From Eumeta japonica (lineage: Eukaryota; Arthropoda; Insecta; Lepidoptera; Psychidae): DNA of 64,000 nt. A program made the translations under genes and the position numbers. The notes under the pieces were generated by a model. The model was not told where the DNA came from. It saw only the letters and a program-made list of their open reading frames with translations, and ran no database searches. The DNA lies in the NCBI GenBank assembly GCA_005406025.1, contig BGZK01000189.1:310001-374000 (forward strand). The letters run 5' to 3'. Each line of letters starts with the position of its first letter. Within the stretch, counting starts at the first letter, position 1. Below are positions 36,420 to 48,085 of the stretch, piece after piece.

Positions 36420-36895
36420 TTAGGTATGCTGTAACTGTAACAAATAATCCTTCAGTATTCGTTTAAAAGTTTGTCTAGTGGCCGCAACGCGCACACGCGG
36501 AGGAAAATCATTCCAACATTTCGACGCTGCAAACCTGAAACTGCCACGGAACGCTGCGGTCCGGTAGGACAGCCCTTGTACTTGCACTTGTCAAATGACC
36601 ACTTTAATTTGTTAAATTAGTAACTAGGAGTTTCCACCTAACAGCACCAAACAACATCTCTGCAAGATGTAATTGCCTCCTCGCTTGCATTTTTAATATG
36701 TTTGTTTTATTTAAATACGACGTAACACGGGAACGGGGAGGGATTAGGAAATAAGAACGAGCAAATGCGTTCCGGCTCGCCGTATCAAAGTTTGAGAACG
36801 ACCGCCTATACCATTCCCATAGACAATGTCACAATAATTAAATTTTGACAGCACAAATGCACATGTTAACACTAAGATAAGCACGCATTGAATAT
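36420..36895 (-). pseudogene. non-LTR reverse transcriptase C-terminal relic
   Basis: Minus-strand translation gives VLSKFNYCDIVYGNGIGGRS at about 36,852-36,793 and RRAGTHLLVLIS. After a frameshift come VTSYLNKTNILKMQARRQLH and LAEMLFGAVRWKLL. After another shift come GLSYRTAAFRGSFRFAASKC and WNDFPPRVRVAATRQTFKRI, ending ILKDYLLQLQHT with a stop at about 36,429. SYRTAAFRGSF...WNDFPPRVR...FKRILKDYL is the characteristic C-terminus of Jockey/CR1-like non-LTR reverse transcriptases. The polymerase core and endonuclease are missing. It is a different family from the six-copy tails. Confidence 0.75.
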
Positions 36896-37542
36896 AATAC
36901 CTTAAGTCTATAGAAACAGTTTACAAATATACTAAATTTTAATTTATCAGCTATAACCGCATTCATATGTTTTAGATGTTTAATGACTTTTCAAAAATGA
37001 GAGATGGCGCATTATGCGCTTCATGCAACTTTACCGCTGTTTATAAATAACTAATAATAATGTGTATAAATAAATAATAATAATTACCCTTAATCATAAT
37101 TAACAAAACTGGTGTATCCAAAAATAATGAAATAACGACGTGAAATAGTCGTTAATCTGGTTATTCATTATCACCCTCACCAAGTTTATAAACAGCAATT
37201 AGATTCTATGAAACGTATCATACTTACATATTATTCATTAAAATGAAATAAGTCGAATACATAAAATATAAACTAAATTAACATTAATCGCTATCAATTT
37301 AATGAGGTAAAACAAAGTAAAAAATATTTGTGAAAGGCAATGTCCACAAATAACTAACTGAAAAGAAAAAAAGCTTTGATTGAACTACAATTGGATCCAT
37401 TATCCAATTTAGTACCCTCTTCTCACGGGAAGGTATTTTTCGTTAATTAATTTACATTCAATGATTTACAATTCAAATTTGATACGTAATCTAAAAATGG
37501 AATTGATCGGTGAAATGGAATCGTGTCAGAGCCACTTCATCC
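36896..37542. other. AT-rich spacer
   Basis: No gene. A CTCF-like word AGATGGCGC lies at 37,002-37,010. Confidence 0.4.
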
Positions 37543-37604
37543 AAGGGTGTTGAATAATATGACATTCCAAATTATTTTGGGATATCATATTATTCAACAC
37601 CCTT
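37543..37604. repeat. near-perfect hairpin, 29-bp arms, 4-nt loop
   Basis: Left arm 37,543-37,571 starts AAGGGTGTTGAATAATATGA. The right arm 37,576-37,604 is its reverse complement with two differences, one of which would be a G-U pair in RNA. The loop is TTAT. The outer 20 bp are perfect. It is either a young foldback/MITE core or a structured-RNA precursor; the short loop argues against a standard microRNA. Confidence 0.9.
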
Positions 37605-37930
37605 AGCTGTTTATCAGCCAACATCTCCAGACAAGCTATCTGGGAGATGTTTCACGTCACAGATTTGTTCAGCACAATACATCACAAATCGCAACGTATG
37701 CACTATGACGTACTTGAATATGACGTCATCAAAAGTTCGCGCGGCATCTGCTGTCTCTACCCATCGCTCATCGGGAGACGCATAATTCACGGTAGTGCTC
37801 AATTTGTTACGCGCGCCGACAGCTACTTAGTACTAGAGATTTGTTACGAGTATGCATATTACGTAATTTAATATTTTTATCGATATTCACATCACATGCC
37901 AACACCTATGTGACGTAAAAATATTAAAAC
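37605..37930. promoter_or_regulatory. segment with clustered CRE-type words
   Basis: A full CRE palindrome TGACGTCA lies at 37,721-37,728, with half sites TTCACGTCAC (about 37,650), TATGACGTAC (about 37,705) and GTGACGTAAA (about 37,911). The segment is less AT-rich than its flanks. Overlapping frames on both strands here (37,614-37,871) match nothing known. The regulatory role is only suggested. Confidence 0.25.
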
Positions 37931-40453
37931 ATGTTGCAAGAAATCGAACGTGTGGCTCTTGCCGTCAATAACTTGTTTTTGTGAGTAAATAAATGTATTT
38001 CAAATATATATCCTACAAATAAGTATTAATGCTCATTTCCCATAGAACGCACAATCATTAATGCCATAAGTTGTACTTGTGTAGGGCACCCATAAACGTA
38101 TTTATTTAGCCATACACAAAACTCGCGTTAGATTCATACGTTGTCCGTTTTTCCCTTCAGAAGGACGTATAACAAATCCCTTGTTCTTAGCAGCTGTCTG
38201 CGGGATATGATGAATTAGGGCAGACTCCGGCCGAATGATCGATGGTGCTTAGTTTTTTTTTTGTTTTCGCTCACTTTGATTTTTTCGAACAGCTCGAACG
38301 CGAGCTAGCAGAAATGATATGGTTTTACTTAGTTTTTTTTTCAGTTTAGCTCGCTGAAACATTAATAGATTGAATTGCCATTATACATAGCTTCATTTAG
38401 TAAATATATATTTTTTAATTTTTGCGTAAATTGAAACATTTTCTGTTAATGGAAATCATTAGTAAAAAAGGACAAACTAGCAGATGTTTCGTTTTTTGTA
38501 TTAACCATGTAATGTACTAGTTTCTTGTCATACAGGAACATTGAGAAACACAATTTAGTTGATTGAGTATTTAGAAAATTATAGACAATCAGAGTTTTTG
38601 TCAACAAAACGGTAATTTGTTTTATTATACCATATGGATTTCATTATATTTTCATTCGTTCGTGTCATTTGAAAAACAAACAATTTATTGGTGCAAGTCT
38701 TAATAATTCTATGATTTAATCCATACATATTCTCTCGACAACGGTCGATTCGTAGTTTTAATGTTCTTCGCATATTAGGTATCCTAAGTTTGCTTACTAA
38801 GTTGAAAACGAGTAAGTCGATTTCAACCTTCTCCACTTACATTACTGCAGTTTCGTTTACGCGTATTCATGACGTCAATAACGATACTATATTATAATGA
38901 GTTTGGGGGGGTTAAACTAAACAACGAATGATAAATAGGTAAGGGTGACGTTTTTGGGCTCGATAGCTAACAAACGCCGTTTACTTTGTTCTTTTTTTTT
39001 TTAAAAAAAAAAGCTACATACGTTCGAACCACAAAGTTTTAGAAAAAAAAGAGCAACCTATGTACTAAAATTTTGTGATAATCTAAAAGCTCACTACATA
39101 TAAAACTCTATTGATAAGAATATTTATGACAACATAATGTATGTACGTAACATAATTAACGCGTTCTCCTAGATACTGTCACAGTATTTACGAATATTAG
39201 ATTAACAGATGCACACAGTCGAAGGGTAACTAAATTGTTTTTGAATGGACGGTTGCATAAGTTTTAACAACAAATCTTCTACAGAAACAATGGCATTAAA
39301 TAATAATCAATTTAATAAATGCATCGAAGCCTTGCTCATTGCAAAAAGCCTTGATGAAATGAAACGCATTGATATAGTACGTCTAAGTAGACATTAAGAA
39401 TTTGGATGAGTTCTTCTCATTCATGTACTTCGTGTATTGCGGTAATTTATTTGATTTTTACAATTCAATTAAAAATTGTTTTTTTTCTTTCCTTTCCATC
39501 TATCCCTTTCCCTGTAATATTAATAGCAACGCTTTAGACCTATTACCTTGATCTGATTCTAAGAAGGCCACCGCTTCGTGTGCCGTTTAAGAGGTGCGCA
39601 GTAGGCACGTCTTGCTCGAACCCTTTTTGTTGGGCTATTAAGGTGGGGACGTGCCGAGGTCTGGGCGGCATTGGGGCGTGTATACTAACTTAGAATACGA
39701 AAAAAATGGGTAAATAAATAAAACGTAATACCTTGTCGAGAGTTTATTGAGTTAGAAAATGTATTAAAAATAATGATTTTTTAATATTAGTAATATATCT
39801 AATAATACAATAATTTAGCTGATACAAAATCTGTCCTGAAATTAAACTATACTTTTTAACATTAAGCGTAACAGAAACAAAAAGAAAGTGTAACGATTTC
39901 ATATGTTGTAAATACAAACAATTAAAATCGAATAATTAAATGTGATTCTAAAGAAGCTCAGTGTTCCAATTTATTTATAACCTCACTTTCATTACAATTT
40001 CTTTTTGCTCCCCAATTTTATTAAATTACACTCATAAAGTTAAAAATACAATTTTTAAAGGTATCAAGGGGACTTAATCGAAATCGCTCATTTGTACATT
40101 TGGAATAGATAAGTGTTTTTGAAACCGATATTCGATTGGCAAGTACATGATACTTGTGAAATAGATTGCATAAGAGGGCTTTGACGCTTTTACAGATAAT
40201 ATTTACCTTTTCCGTTAGATGTGGACTGCTTTTCTTCTTGTTGAAATGGCAAGATTTGTGTTTATTACAATGTTTTTCGTAATTATACATTTTTAAAGTA
40301 TTCTACTGTATTAATAAATACAGACGTCCACTAAGTAATTATTGAACCTTGACAGTTTGGGTCTGAAAATTGCGAGAATTTGTTTTCTTTTTGTTTTTAT
40401 ACTGTGTCGCATGATTCAGAGAAAGTAGTAGGTCATGTTTTTGCATACATACA
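37931..40453. other. AT-rich stretch, no gene recognised
   Basis: Contains a moderately GC-rich, repeat-like patch at 39,530-39,680 (GTGCGCAGTAGGCACGTC, GGGCGGCATTGGGGCG) that resembles a decayed retroelement but could not be assigned. The rest is AT-rich. A CATGACGTCAATA word lies at about 38,868. Confidence 0.4.
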
Positions 40454-40726
40454 TTATATTTTCATAAGCATATTATTTCTATATAATAATATACAATATA
40501 TTTTTTTGGTAATATGAGCTCGGAGACCACGACTGTATTTTAATTTACCAATAGCTCGAACCGCCCTCTTTTGCAAAACGAATGCGGCTGGGATGTAATC
40601 AGTATTCCCTGTTTTGCTAAAACCATTTCTGTCAATTGCCCTAAATTGGCTTTGACAGCAAAACCTACAAGAGTTCAGTTTGACAGCCATCTTTACAAGC
40701 GTATGTATTTTAATACAAATTAGCAT
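40454..40726 (-). pseudogene. non-LTR reverse transcriptase fragment
   Basis: A 90-codon minus-strand frame. Its middle reads GNTDYIPAAFVLQKRAVRAI followed by GKLKYSRGLRAHITKK. It resembles the region just after the RT domain of Jockey-like elements, where WGNS...VFxxQKRAVRAIxxL is typical. The N-terminal part (MAVKLNSCRFCCQ...) is not recognised. No polymerase motifs remain. Identity rests on one conserved block, so confidence is moderate. Confidence 0.5.
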
Positions 40727-42464
40727 CTTTGTTGATTTCTATCATCACAGTTGAAATAACAATATTTTAGTATAGTTTGTAATGTCCTTAATCACCTCTC
40801 CTACCGCGATACCTGCCATAATATATTTATATAAGTTGAAAGGCTTCAACATCAAACTCATGGCACTGGTTTAGTGAGTATTAAGAGATGCTAAACACCG
40901 CTGTTACTAATTCGATGACTAAGTCCGGGACAGACGGCTTAAAGTACTTTCCGACCCGCCAAGCTATTCTAGATCTAGATAGAATTAAGAACTCACCGGT
41001 CAAATGAGCGTTCTAAATTGCGATCTTATCGATTTAGCTAACTTCCATCATTTGTACTTTGGTGTATTACAATCTCCAATTTTTCGTTGACATCAAATTG
41101 TTGAATCATTAACAACGAAGATTTAAAGCGATCCATTTCAAATGATCCTGCACACTATATAGAGATAAAGGTTAGGATTGTGCATTATTTAATAGCAATA
41201 ACAGGACTTCCAAATTCTTTCTTACGGGAAAGAAATGCGATCTAATGACATGATTATGCAACCGTGTTAAATTTCAAGTGAATAGTAGTAGCTATTGATA
41301 AAAACAAGTAATATAAAAAAATTAAATCGACTTCAAATAAAATTAACTCAAAATTATGATTTTTTTTTGTGTACACGAAATTAACCAACAAAACAAACCA
41401 AAAATACGTACGAATCAAACTTAGGCGCCTAAATTTTTTTTTGAGGTCGGCGCCATAAGGTACCATTAGAATTCGATCAAGGTGTTTGTGATGTTTTTTT
41501 TTAACACTATACAAGTAGCTCGTATCAAAAAGACAGGCATTAGCCGTATCCGTCACCCTTTGACGTATTGCATGACAGCATTACACATGAAGAGGTTGGG
41601 CCCGCATTTGTCGTATTTTACATTTTTTTTCCTCCTCACGACCTTACGACCTTGTTGAATATGACTGTCTGCATTTTCCTGAGGATGTGCCTTAGTTGGC
41701 ATGAAACGTACGTAGAAATTAACAATATAACGATTAGCGGACTAAGATAAATAAAAAAAAATAACACTTGCGTAGGCGTTCGATATCTGTCAACCGTCTC
41801 GAATCAATATTCAATTCATAGGATAAGGATTCGAAATGGAAGAACAGATTCAAGGGTCAGCGGTGGGTTGCATGCTGCATGTTAATGTATGTTGCAGGCA
41901 AACCCCGAATAATATGAAGCCAGATTGTAGCAGCCTGACACAAAACGGTCTATAAGATTACAAATGCATAAGTGATCATTCATATATTACGTGAGCTCAA
42001 AATGGGCTCAAGAGTGCGAGACAACATTTTACCGAATCTCATTTATGAGGAGGAGCACCGACGGGAAAATCTCACATCAACTTTGAAACTCATAAAATAT
42101 ATTGTCATAAAATTTGTATTTTTTATCTATACACTAACATACTTAATAATTTCAATTTGTTAAAAAATATGCGAAAAATCTAAAGGGAGACCAGCCACTT
42201 ATAATATGGCCAAAATTCATCAAAATGGGGGTCGAAATTTAAAAAGAAAAACACTTTACATAGTAATGGACGTCCCAAAAAATGGATGGATTTTACCGAT
42301 TTCGTTCATACTGCCTACGCAACAAAGAAAAAACACAAAAAAAGAAAGTTTATTTCATTTCAGTTATCTGGCTAGTCTCTGTTTTTTGAATGGTCACTCA
42401 CAACTCCGGCGGTTTTGAGTTTTAATTCGGAATTTGTCACTCCACACTCCCATCTCCCATACAC
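40727..42464. other. AT-rich stretch, no gene recognised
   Basis: Several short overlapping frames (41,254-41,750; 41,972-42,418) have AT-biased composition and no known motif. Confidence 0.4.
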
Positions 42465-42600
42465 CAACGACCCTTCGCTCGCGCGCCGCGCCCCGGCGCC
42501 GTGTCGTATCGGCGCCGGCGGCGTGCATCGCCGACGTTGCACGATCACAAGCGACTTGAAATGTTTGCAGTCTCTTCACTATGGCGCCGGTTCTTATTGG
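42465..42600. promoter_or_regulatory. small GC-rich island
   Basis: Very GC-rich core at 42,478-42,540 (CGCGCCGCGCCCCGGCGCC, CGGCGCCGGCGGCG). Frames on both strands through it are compositional. It could be an old CpG-rich regulatory element or a relic of a GC-rich repeat. Confidence 0.25.
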
Positions 42601-43409
42601 CTATATCGATCCTGAGTAGTTGATCCCGAAAATAAAGGCACAATAGTCAAAGTAAAAATGGATTATCACAAATTCCATATAGACAGATGTTTTATGTATA
42701 GAAACGCTGAGACGTCGCTATTAAAATAATATAAAATCTATCGTATGTTTTATTATTGCAAGTTTATCGAACTTCCACAATACGTTTACGAATTCTGATA
42801 CAAAAATGTCGATTTGTATAAATATATCTTGTATATACAAAAAAAAAGCAGCTTCAGTATGTTTGTAGTCGCAAAACTCAAAAATTGGTCTCTCATTTAG
42901 CTTGAAATTGTTGCACGACATTGCATTCGCCTGCGTTTTTATTTGTATCTAATAGCATTTATCCCCGACTTCATCTGCATATATATATTGTTTTATGTAC
43001 TATGCCGATTCTATAACTTCTTTCACCCGTATAAAGCTACACTATTCCCGAGTAATATGATTTATGTTTTATTTTGATACTATCATTTACCCTAGCTACA
43101 TACAAATTGGAGTGTTTTTCTTTGATTTTGATGAAAGATATGCGTCTGAACTTGACGTATTTCTTGTAAAGTAAAGCGATTTTCTTCTAATTATGTGGTA
43201 TAATTTGGTATAATAATATTTTTGATAAAATTCGATCAAGACGTATTTTTATACAACAAAGAGCTATAAGGGAGGGACTTGCGTAATTTTTCGTTTTGTA
43301 TGTAGGTAAATTAATAACATTTTTTGCACAACGATTAGACTGCGCAGGCGCAGTGTTTGCATTGTCTTTAGTGTTGTAGAGCGGATAACTCCATTAGATG
43401 GCGATTATG

Positions 43410-43620
43410 TACACGGAGCCTTGACCGGTAGCGATATCGAAATTGGAAGCGGTAAGAGGAGTAGAATCGAGAGTCGGGACCAGCATCCGTATGATACCGT
43501 AATTAAAGTTGAGTATGGGAATCGATGGCGTGACCGCGATCGAAATCAGGTATAGTACTGGGAACAGCATTGAAAGTGGAAATAGGGTTGGGTTCGACAG
43601 CTAACTCGATCAATGTAAAA
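43410..43620 (-). repeat. ~6-bp-period tract of the repeat E type
   Basis: Runs of GGAATCG / CGATATCG / GGAAGCGG words with about 6-bp spacing, including a CATCCGTATGATACCG block as in repeat E. Terminal blocks of repeat E are not clear here. Confidence 0.45.
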
Positions 43621-43979
43621 GATGAAGGAATACACTGTTGGTGGACGAAGGCGCGGGCGGAAAACAAATTCAAAATAAATAATCTTATTTTTCTTGTGAA
43701 CAATGTTTTTGAGTTAAATTATAAACAAAATATTTCAACAGCACATAAAAGGTAATAACGCTGCATTAGAATCGTAAAATTATTCTTATTAATTAGCAAG
43801 ATCCATAAAGTGGGATTTATATAAAAGAAACTCATTCAATGAATAACGTAACCTCCTATCTGACTCGTAAAGTAAATCCTTGACAATCGTATTTATTAAG
43901 ATCCTTCCTTTATTTTGAAAGAGACCATCCCTTTTTGGTGAAATTGCTACATCTAAAAACGAAGCATTAAACGGAATGG

Positions 43980-44215
43980 GAGCAAGGGCACGAAGGGTTT
44001 TCACGGATCGCACTAAGGGCGTAAACTTTATGGCGCTTCGGCCACTTCACTTATTAAATTATATATTCTTATATGTAAATGTATGCAAATATTTGCTGTC
44101 GGTACATACAGTTGACTCGACTGGAGTTTCAATAACGCCGGCATCAACGAGACAGACCGTTAACGTTTCCGTCGCCTCCTAGCCGCCGACCTCCCTGGTG
44201 TTGTTGCGAGTGTAT
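43980..44215. promoter_or_regulatory. GC-richer segment with a POU octamer
   Basis: GC-richer edges (43,980-44,040 and 44,130-44,210) surround an AT-rich core with an octamer ATGCAAAT at 44,083-44,090. No coding frame is recognised. Candidate conserved element only. Confidence 0.2.
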
Positions 44216-44463
44216 ATCGTAAAGCCACATATTAAATATATATACCCGTTGTACAAAGTTATGAGCTATGTCGACTTTCAAGAATTAACCATATGCTTGT
44301 TACGTTTTTAACTTCCGACTAAAACTTTTTTTGTAAAATTATGGAAGCTTTGTTTTCTGTCCGGATTTTCGAAAATAAAGTTCATATTAGATATTGACAC
44401 TGAGGTATTAAAAAAGTTTTTCTGATTAACTTTTAGAGGGATGTCCTTATGTCTACATGTTCA

Positions 44464-44500
44464 TATGTGTGTGTGAGGGCGTGCGTGCACGTGTGTGTGT
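44464..44500 (+). repeat. GT / CGTG microsatellite
   Basis: Alternating GT and GCGT units. This has the strand-reversed composition of the CA/CGCA tract at 29,175 and may be another copy of the same microsatellite-bearing element. Confidence 0.7.
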
Positions 44501-44819
44501 ATTTGTTGAATAGGCTGATTAGAATCTTGGAATCAAACTTACAAGATCCGAAAGAACGTGACACAGCTTAGGTTTCTGGCAAATTTGACATCCACTATAC
44601 ACACAGATTTTGAGAAACCTCAAAAAATTTTTTTTTCAAATATAATCAGCTCTATTACTGATAAATCAGCATTCAATCTATAAATCTGGTCAAAACTGGT
44701 TCACTTCTTTGAGAAATATCTTAAAAGAGAAATTTTCTAAGAAATGATTTCAATTAATTTTAGATTTTAAAAGGATATTCGATTAAAACATATTTTTGTG
44801 AAATTGATGCACAAACCGT

Positions 44820-44950
44820 GTTTGGCATAAACCGAAATCGAAATTGAAATCAAAGCGGAATTAAGAATGAACATGGAATTTGAGTTGGAATCCACAATGG
44901 AACCGGAAATGAGATGTAGAACTAGATCGGTCGTTGACATCATTGTTAGC
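44820..44950 (-). repeat. ~6-bp-period tract of the repeat E type
   Basis: Degenerate run of ACCGAAATCGAAATTGAAAT-like units through GGAACCGGAAATGAGATG, then GATCGGTCGTTGACATCATT. This resembles the internal part of repeat E. Confidence 0.45.
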
Positions 44951-46559
44951 AGGGCTATTCAGTATAAAAAAAGGAATTAATTATATAATCATGTGAGCGA
45001 ACAGTTAGTAAATATATAGTCCTTCGTACCACGGCGCCAAAGTGTCTAATAATATTACCGAACTGGAACTAACTTCGCTAACTAGTGCTGCTGTACTATT
45101 TTGCAAGTCTAGTGTTCTAAGTTTTCTTATCTAATAATCTTAACACTTTAAGTGGATGTAGCGTGCGTTCGAGTCAATAGGTCGACAATACGAACAAGTC
45201 ATACTTTTTTATCAAATGCTCTATTAGGTGCAGTACAAATCGGATTTCAGCTATAAGATTCGCTGTAGTAGAGATTTGGCATTAAATGCATTATGAACTT
45301 GTAAGCTTTGGTGGCCAATTTCAAATGAAATGTTTTTTTGTTAGATTTCATTTCGTTTCGGCGTGCGCCTTGGGTTTTTAGAGTATTCGTATTGAACTCA
45401 CTGAACTAAGTAACGTATACTTTATTTCTTTCAATATTACTAACTTTACTAACTATTTTCACTCGTAACTTTAGTAAAAATTATTTTCATACCACATAAT
45501 TTTTGTTTGACATTTATTTTGTATATCATTATTTTTCATTAAAATTAAAATAATGAGAATGAACATTATTAGATGCAAAGAGCATAATAAGATAGAATTT
45601 GCTAAAGTCTTACAATTTTTCAATAAATTTCATCAACCTTTATCTACACACATGCACCGCCTCAACGAGGGGTCAGAGAGAAAAAAGTTTCCTATTTCTT
45701 AATTTTTTCATGGTTTATAAGGAAGTCCTGACCTACGTACTAAATTTCAGCCTTATATAATTTCAGGAATTACTAAAGAGATTTTGATAATCATCAGTCA
45801 TGGAGTCATTGAGTAAGTTACAAAATGGTCATATTTCAGATGCCGATAATTCTGAAACTATAAAAAGAAGATAATTGATACTCGACTTGCACCTTATCCT
45901 GAAAATTTCAGTATTTTAACATTATTTAAACCGATGATATGACAGCTCGAAAATACGGCGAAACGCTGCCAGAAAAAGGGAGGTAGTGCCTTCCTTTTGA
46001 CTCGTCTTGGCGAGGACATTAACGTGCCTTCAGATTTATTGGCTGCATTATTCAGTTACTCCTATGACCCAAAACCATCGGAAATAACACTTTGTCAAAA
46101 GGACCTTTGAAGGTCCTGAATCATTTTGCTTTGATTCAAATTCGAAATGTCTTTATTAAGTAGTTCACAAAGTAACACTTAAAATACATCTTAACTTTTT
46201 TAAAACTTGCAGTGTTTAAAAAATATTCGGCTTTTTTAAATTATCACTCTTTCGTAAAACTGGTATGCCTCAAGAAGAGCAAGAAACTTGAGTGGAATTT
46301 TAACCAAAATTTTACAAAATCACAACCATATATAAAATATTATAAAGAGTGTTGAAAGTTAAGCTGGTTATGCTCATGAACAATTATCCTCTAAATATTT
46401 AGAAATGGTGTACTTCTTACTATCTTTTACAAAATGTTTGCTCAACAAAGATTTTCAGTTACTTTAAGGGTGATTTTGTATAGCCTCAGAAAATTTATTG
46501 GACACATTTATTGTTATTATTCCGAACAATGTATAACTTTTTCCGACATCCTGGTACAT
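44951..46559. other. AT-rich stretch, no gene recognised
   Basis: No supported feature. A less AT-rich patch at 45,960-46,080 has no recognisable reading frame. Confidence 0.4.
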
Positions 46560-46701
46560 TTTAAGCCACTCTCGAATATACTTGAAAATTTCAGATATTT
46601 ATAAAATACACTAGAAGATTTCTGAATATCCTGAAACATTAGGAACGTTTTTCAAACATCTTAGAACATTCTGAAAAATTTGGAAAATTTTGTCTAAAAC
46701 A

Positions 46702-46744
46702 TTCCAGATCATTCTCGAACCTTCTAGAAAATTCAAGAAGATTC
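46702..46744. promoter_or_regulatory. heat-shock element array (7-9 alternating pentamers)
   Basis: Heat-shock factor binds alternating nGAAn/nTTCn pentamers. TTC or GAA triplets lie at 46,712, 46,717, 46,722, 46,727, 46,732, 46,737 and 46,742. That gives strict alternation with exact 5-bp phasing over seven units. Two more in-phase positions upstream (TTC at 46,702 and GAT instead of GAA at 46,707) extend it to nine units with one mismatch. Three units are normally enough for an HSE. The ~140 bp upstream are also rich in GAA and TTC but not strictly phased. A TATA-like TATTTATA at 46,596-46,603 could serve a minus-strand start. No heat-shock gene is recognised on either side. Confidence 0.7.
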
Positions 46745-47944
46745 GACTCATCCACTTTGGCGCTCGATTCCCAGTAGTTTTTCAAACTTGCCACAAGAAC
46801 TCCCAAGTCGCGATGCTCTTTTTTGAGACCTATATCTCCGAACCCAAACTCTGCACCTCCAAACGAAAACTTTTGTTTGGGATAAAGGGTAGTGTGTTAC
46901 TACTCGTACATTATGAAATCCCAATGGTGCTGCGCACGTTGGTTACGGAGTCATAGCGGCACGCATGAACAAACCGCGCTTAGATCTATCGCACTTATTT
47001 ATTGAATAATATAAGAAACAAAAACGTTTGATTGTAGATTGCTTTTGTCTCGGTTAACAATTGCCGCTTAGATGATGATAAAAATCTGCCATGTACAAAA
47101 TATCTGAAAAAAAAGACCAGCGAGCCTTACAATAGTCGCACATGATGTGTACTCGTGACATCTGATATCTCACCTTAGTAATAAGCAGCATAAACATTAT
47201 ACCCCAAAAAAATGTTTTAGGTATTATTTGAAATGATTTTCCGTAACGAAGAATAATTTTTGCAAAAATTTTTTTTATTTAATTATTACTAGGAGTAATG
47301 CAATTTTTATTGAAGGCAGTTATTTTAATTCAATTTGAGTGAGTGTAGAAAAAATAGACTTATGATAACCGAAATATGAGATATATACTTGTGGTGTTAA
47401 GTTATTAAAAACGATTTAATTTCTGTGTCAGTGTCGGTACCGCTGTTAGTTGTCAAAATATTTCGATTTGTGTTCATTTCGAGCAACATTTGAAAAAGCT
47501 ATGAGTGGTTCAGCTTCTGGTTAACTAAAGGTTCCCTCAAAATCATTACTTGAAATCATGGCAAGACAGTGATCGTTTTTTTTTTCAAAGAGCTAAATCA
47601 CGTTTGGTATATAGTAAAAGTACGAAATGCAGAAAATCTATTATTTTTTATAATTATTTCGAATACTCGATCGTACATTGTACAATAGCCAAAAGGTGAT
47701 ATAAATATCACTTAAATTGTACGATTGGCAACACTGACAGTACTAAGCTCCCAGAAAATGGGTTGGTACTATCTGACGGTCAACTCCAGCACCGCGAGCG
47801 CTTATTGGTCAAATCAAATAGCGCGTGCTTCCCCGGCTTCCTGTTACGCACTTCCGTCCCTTTTCGCAAAAGCAGACACAAATTGCGAAAGATGTCATAC
47901 ATCAATAAAATGTCACTAATGACTAGAACAAAATATAATATTTT
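46745..47944. other. spacer after the HSE array, no gene recognised
   Basis: A plus-strand frame from 46,690 to 46,956 starts within the HSE array and encodes 88 residues with no known motif. A possible leader ending in ATGAGTGGTTCAGCTTCTGG (47,501) opens MSGSASG and stops at once. A GC-richer patch is at 47,745-47,850. Confidence 0.35.
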
Positions 47945-48085
47945 GAAATAATTCGGCCACCTGAAAAGGACGAAAAAAAACAAATTACGAAAGAAATCTA
48001 TAGAGCGGATGAGAGTGATGGAAGAGTATGTAAGTAGCACCCTACAAAGTCTTAAGCAGGCAAAATTAGTAGTACATTAAAAAAG
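47945..48085 (+). pseudogene. non-LTR retrotransposon 3' tail (copy 4 of 6)
   Basis: The plus strand reads RPPEKDEKKQITKEIYRADE followed by SDGRVCK, a stop, then HPTKS.AGKISSTLKKWST. It matches the xRLTKxIYRANVCDGKxGKGRPRKS pattern of the copies at 77-515 and 18,430-18,935. The WFGHL block is recognisable just before it in another frame (FGHLKRTKKNK). Heavily decayed. Confidence 0.6.

Noticed and set aside
46690..46956. 88-codon plus-strand frame beginning inside the heat-shock element array
   Set aside because: No known motif; the start codon lies in the GAA/TTC-rich tract, and a protein starting within its own upstream element is unlikely.
47470..47530. possible protein start MSGSASG at 47,501
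   Set aside because: The frame stops after seven codons and no continuation could be recognised in other frames.
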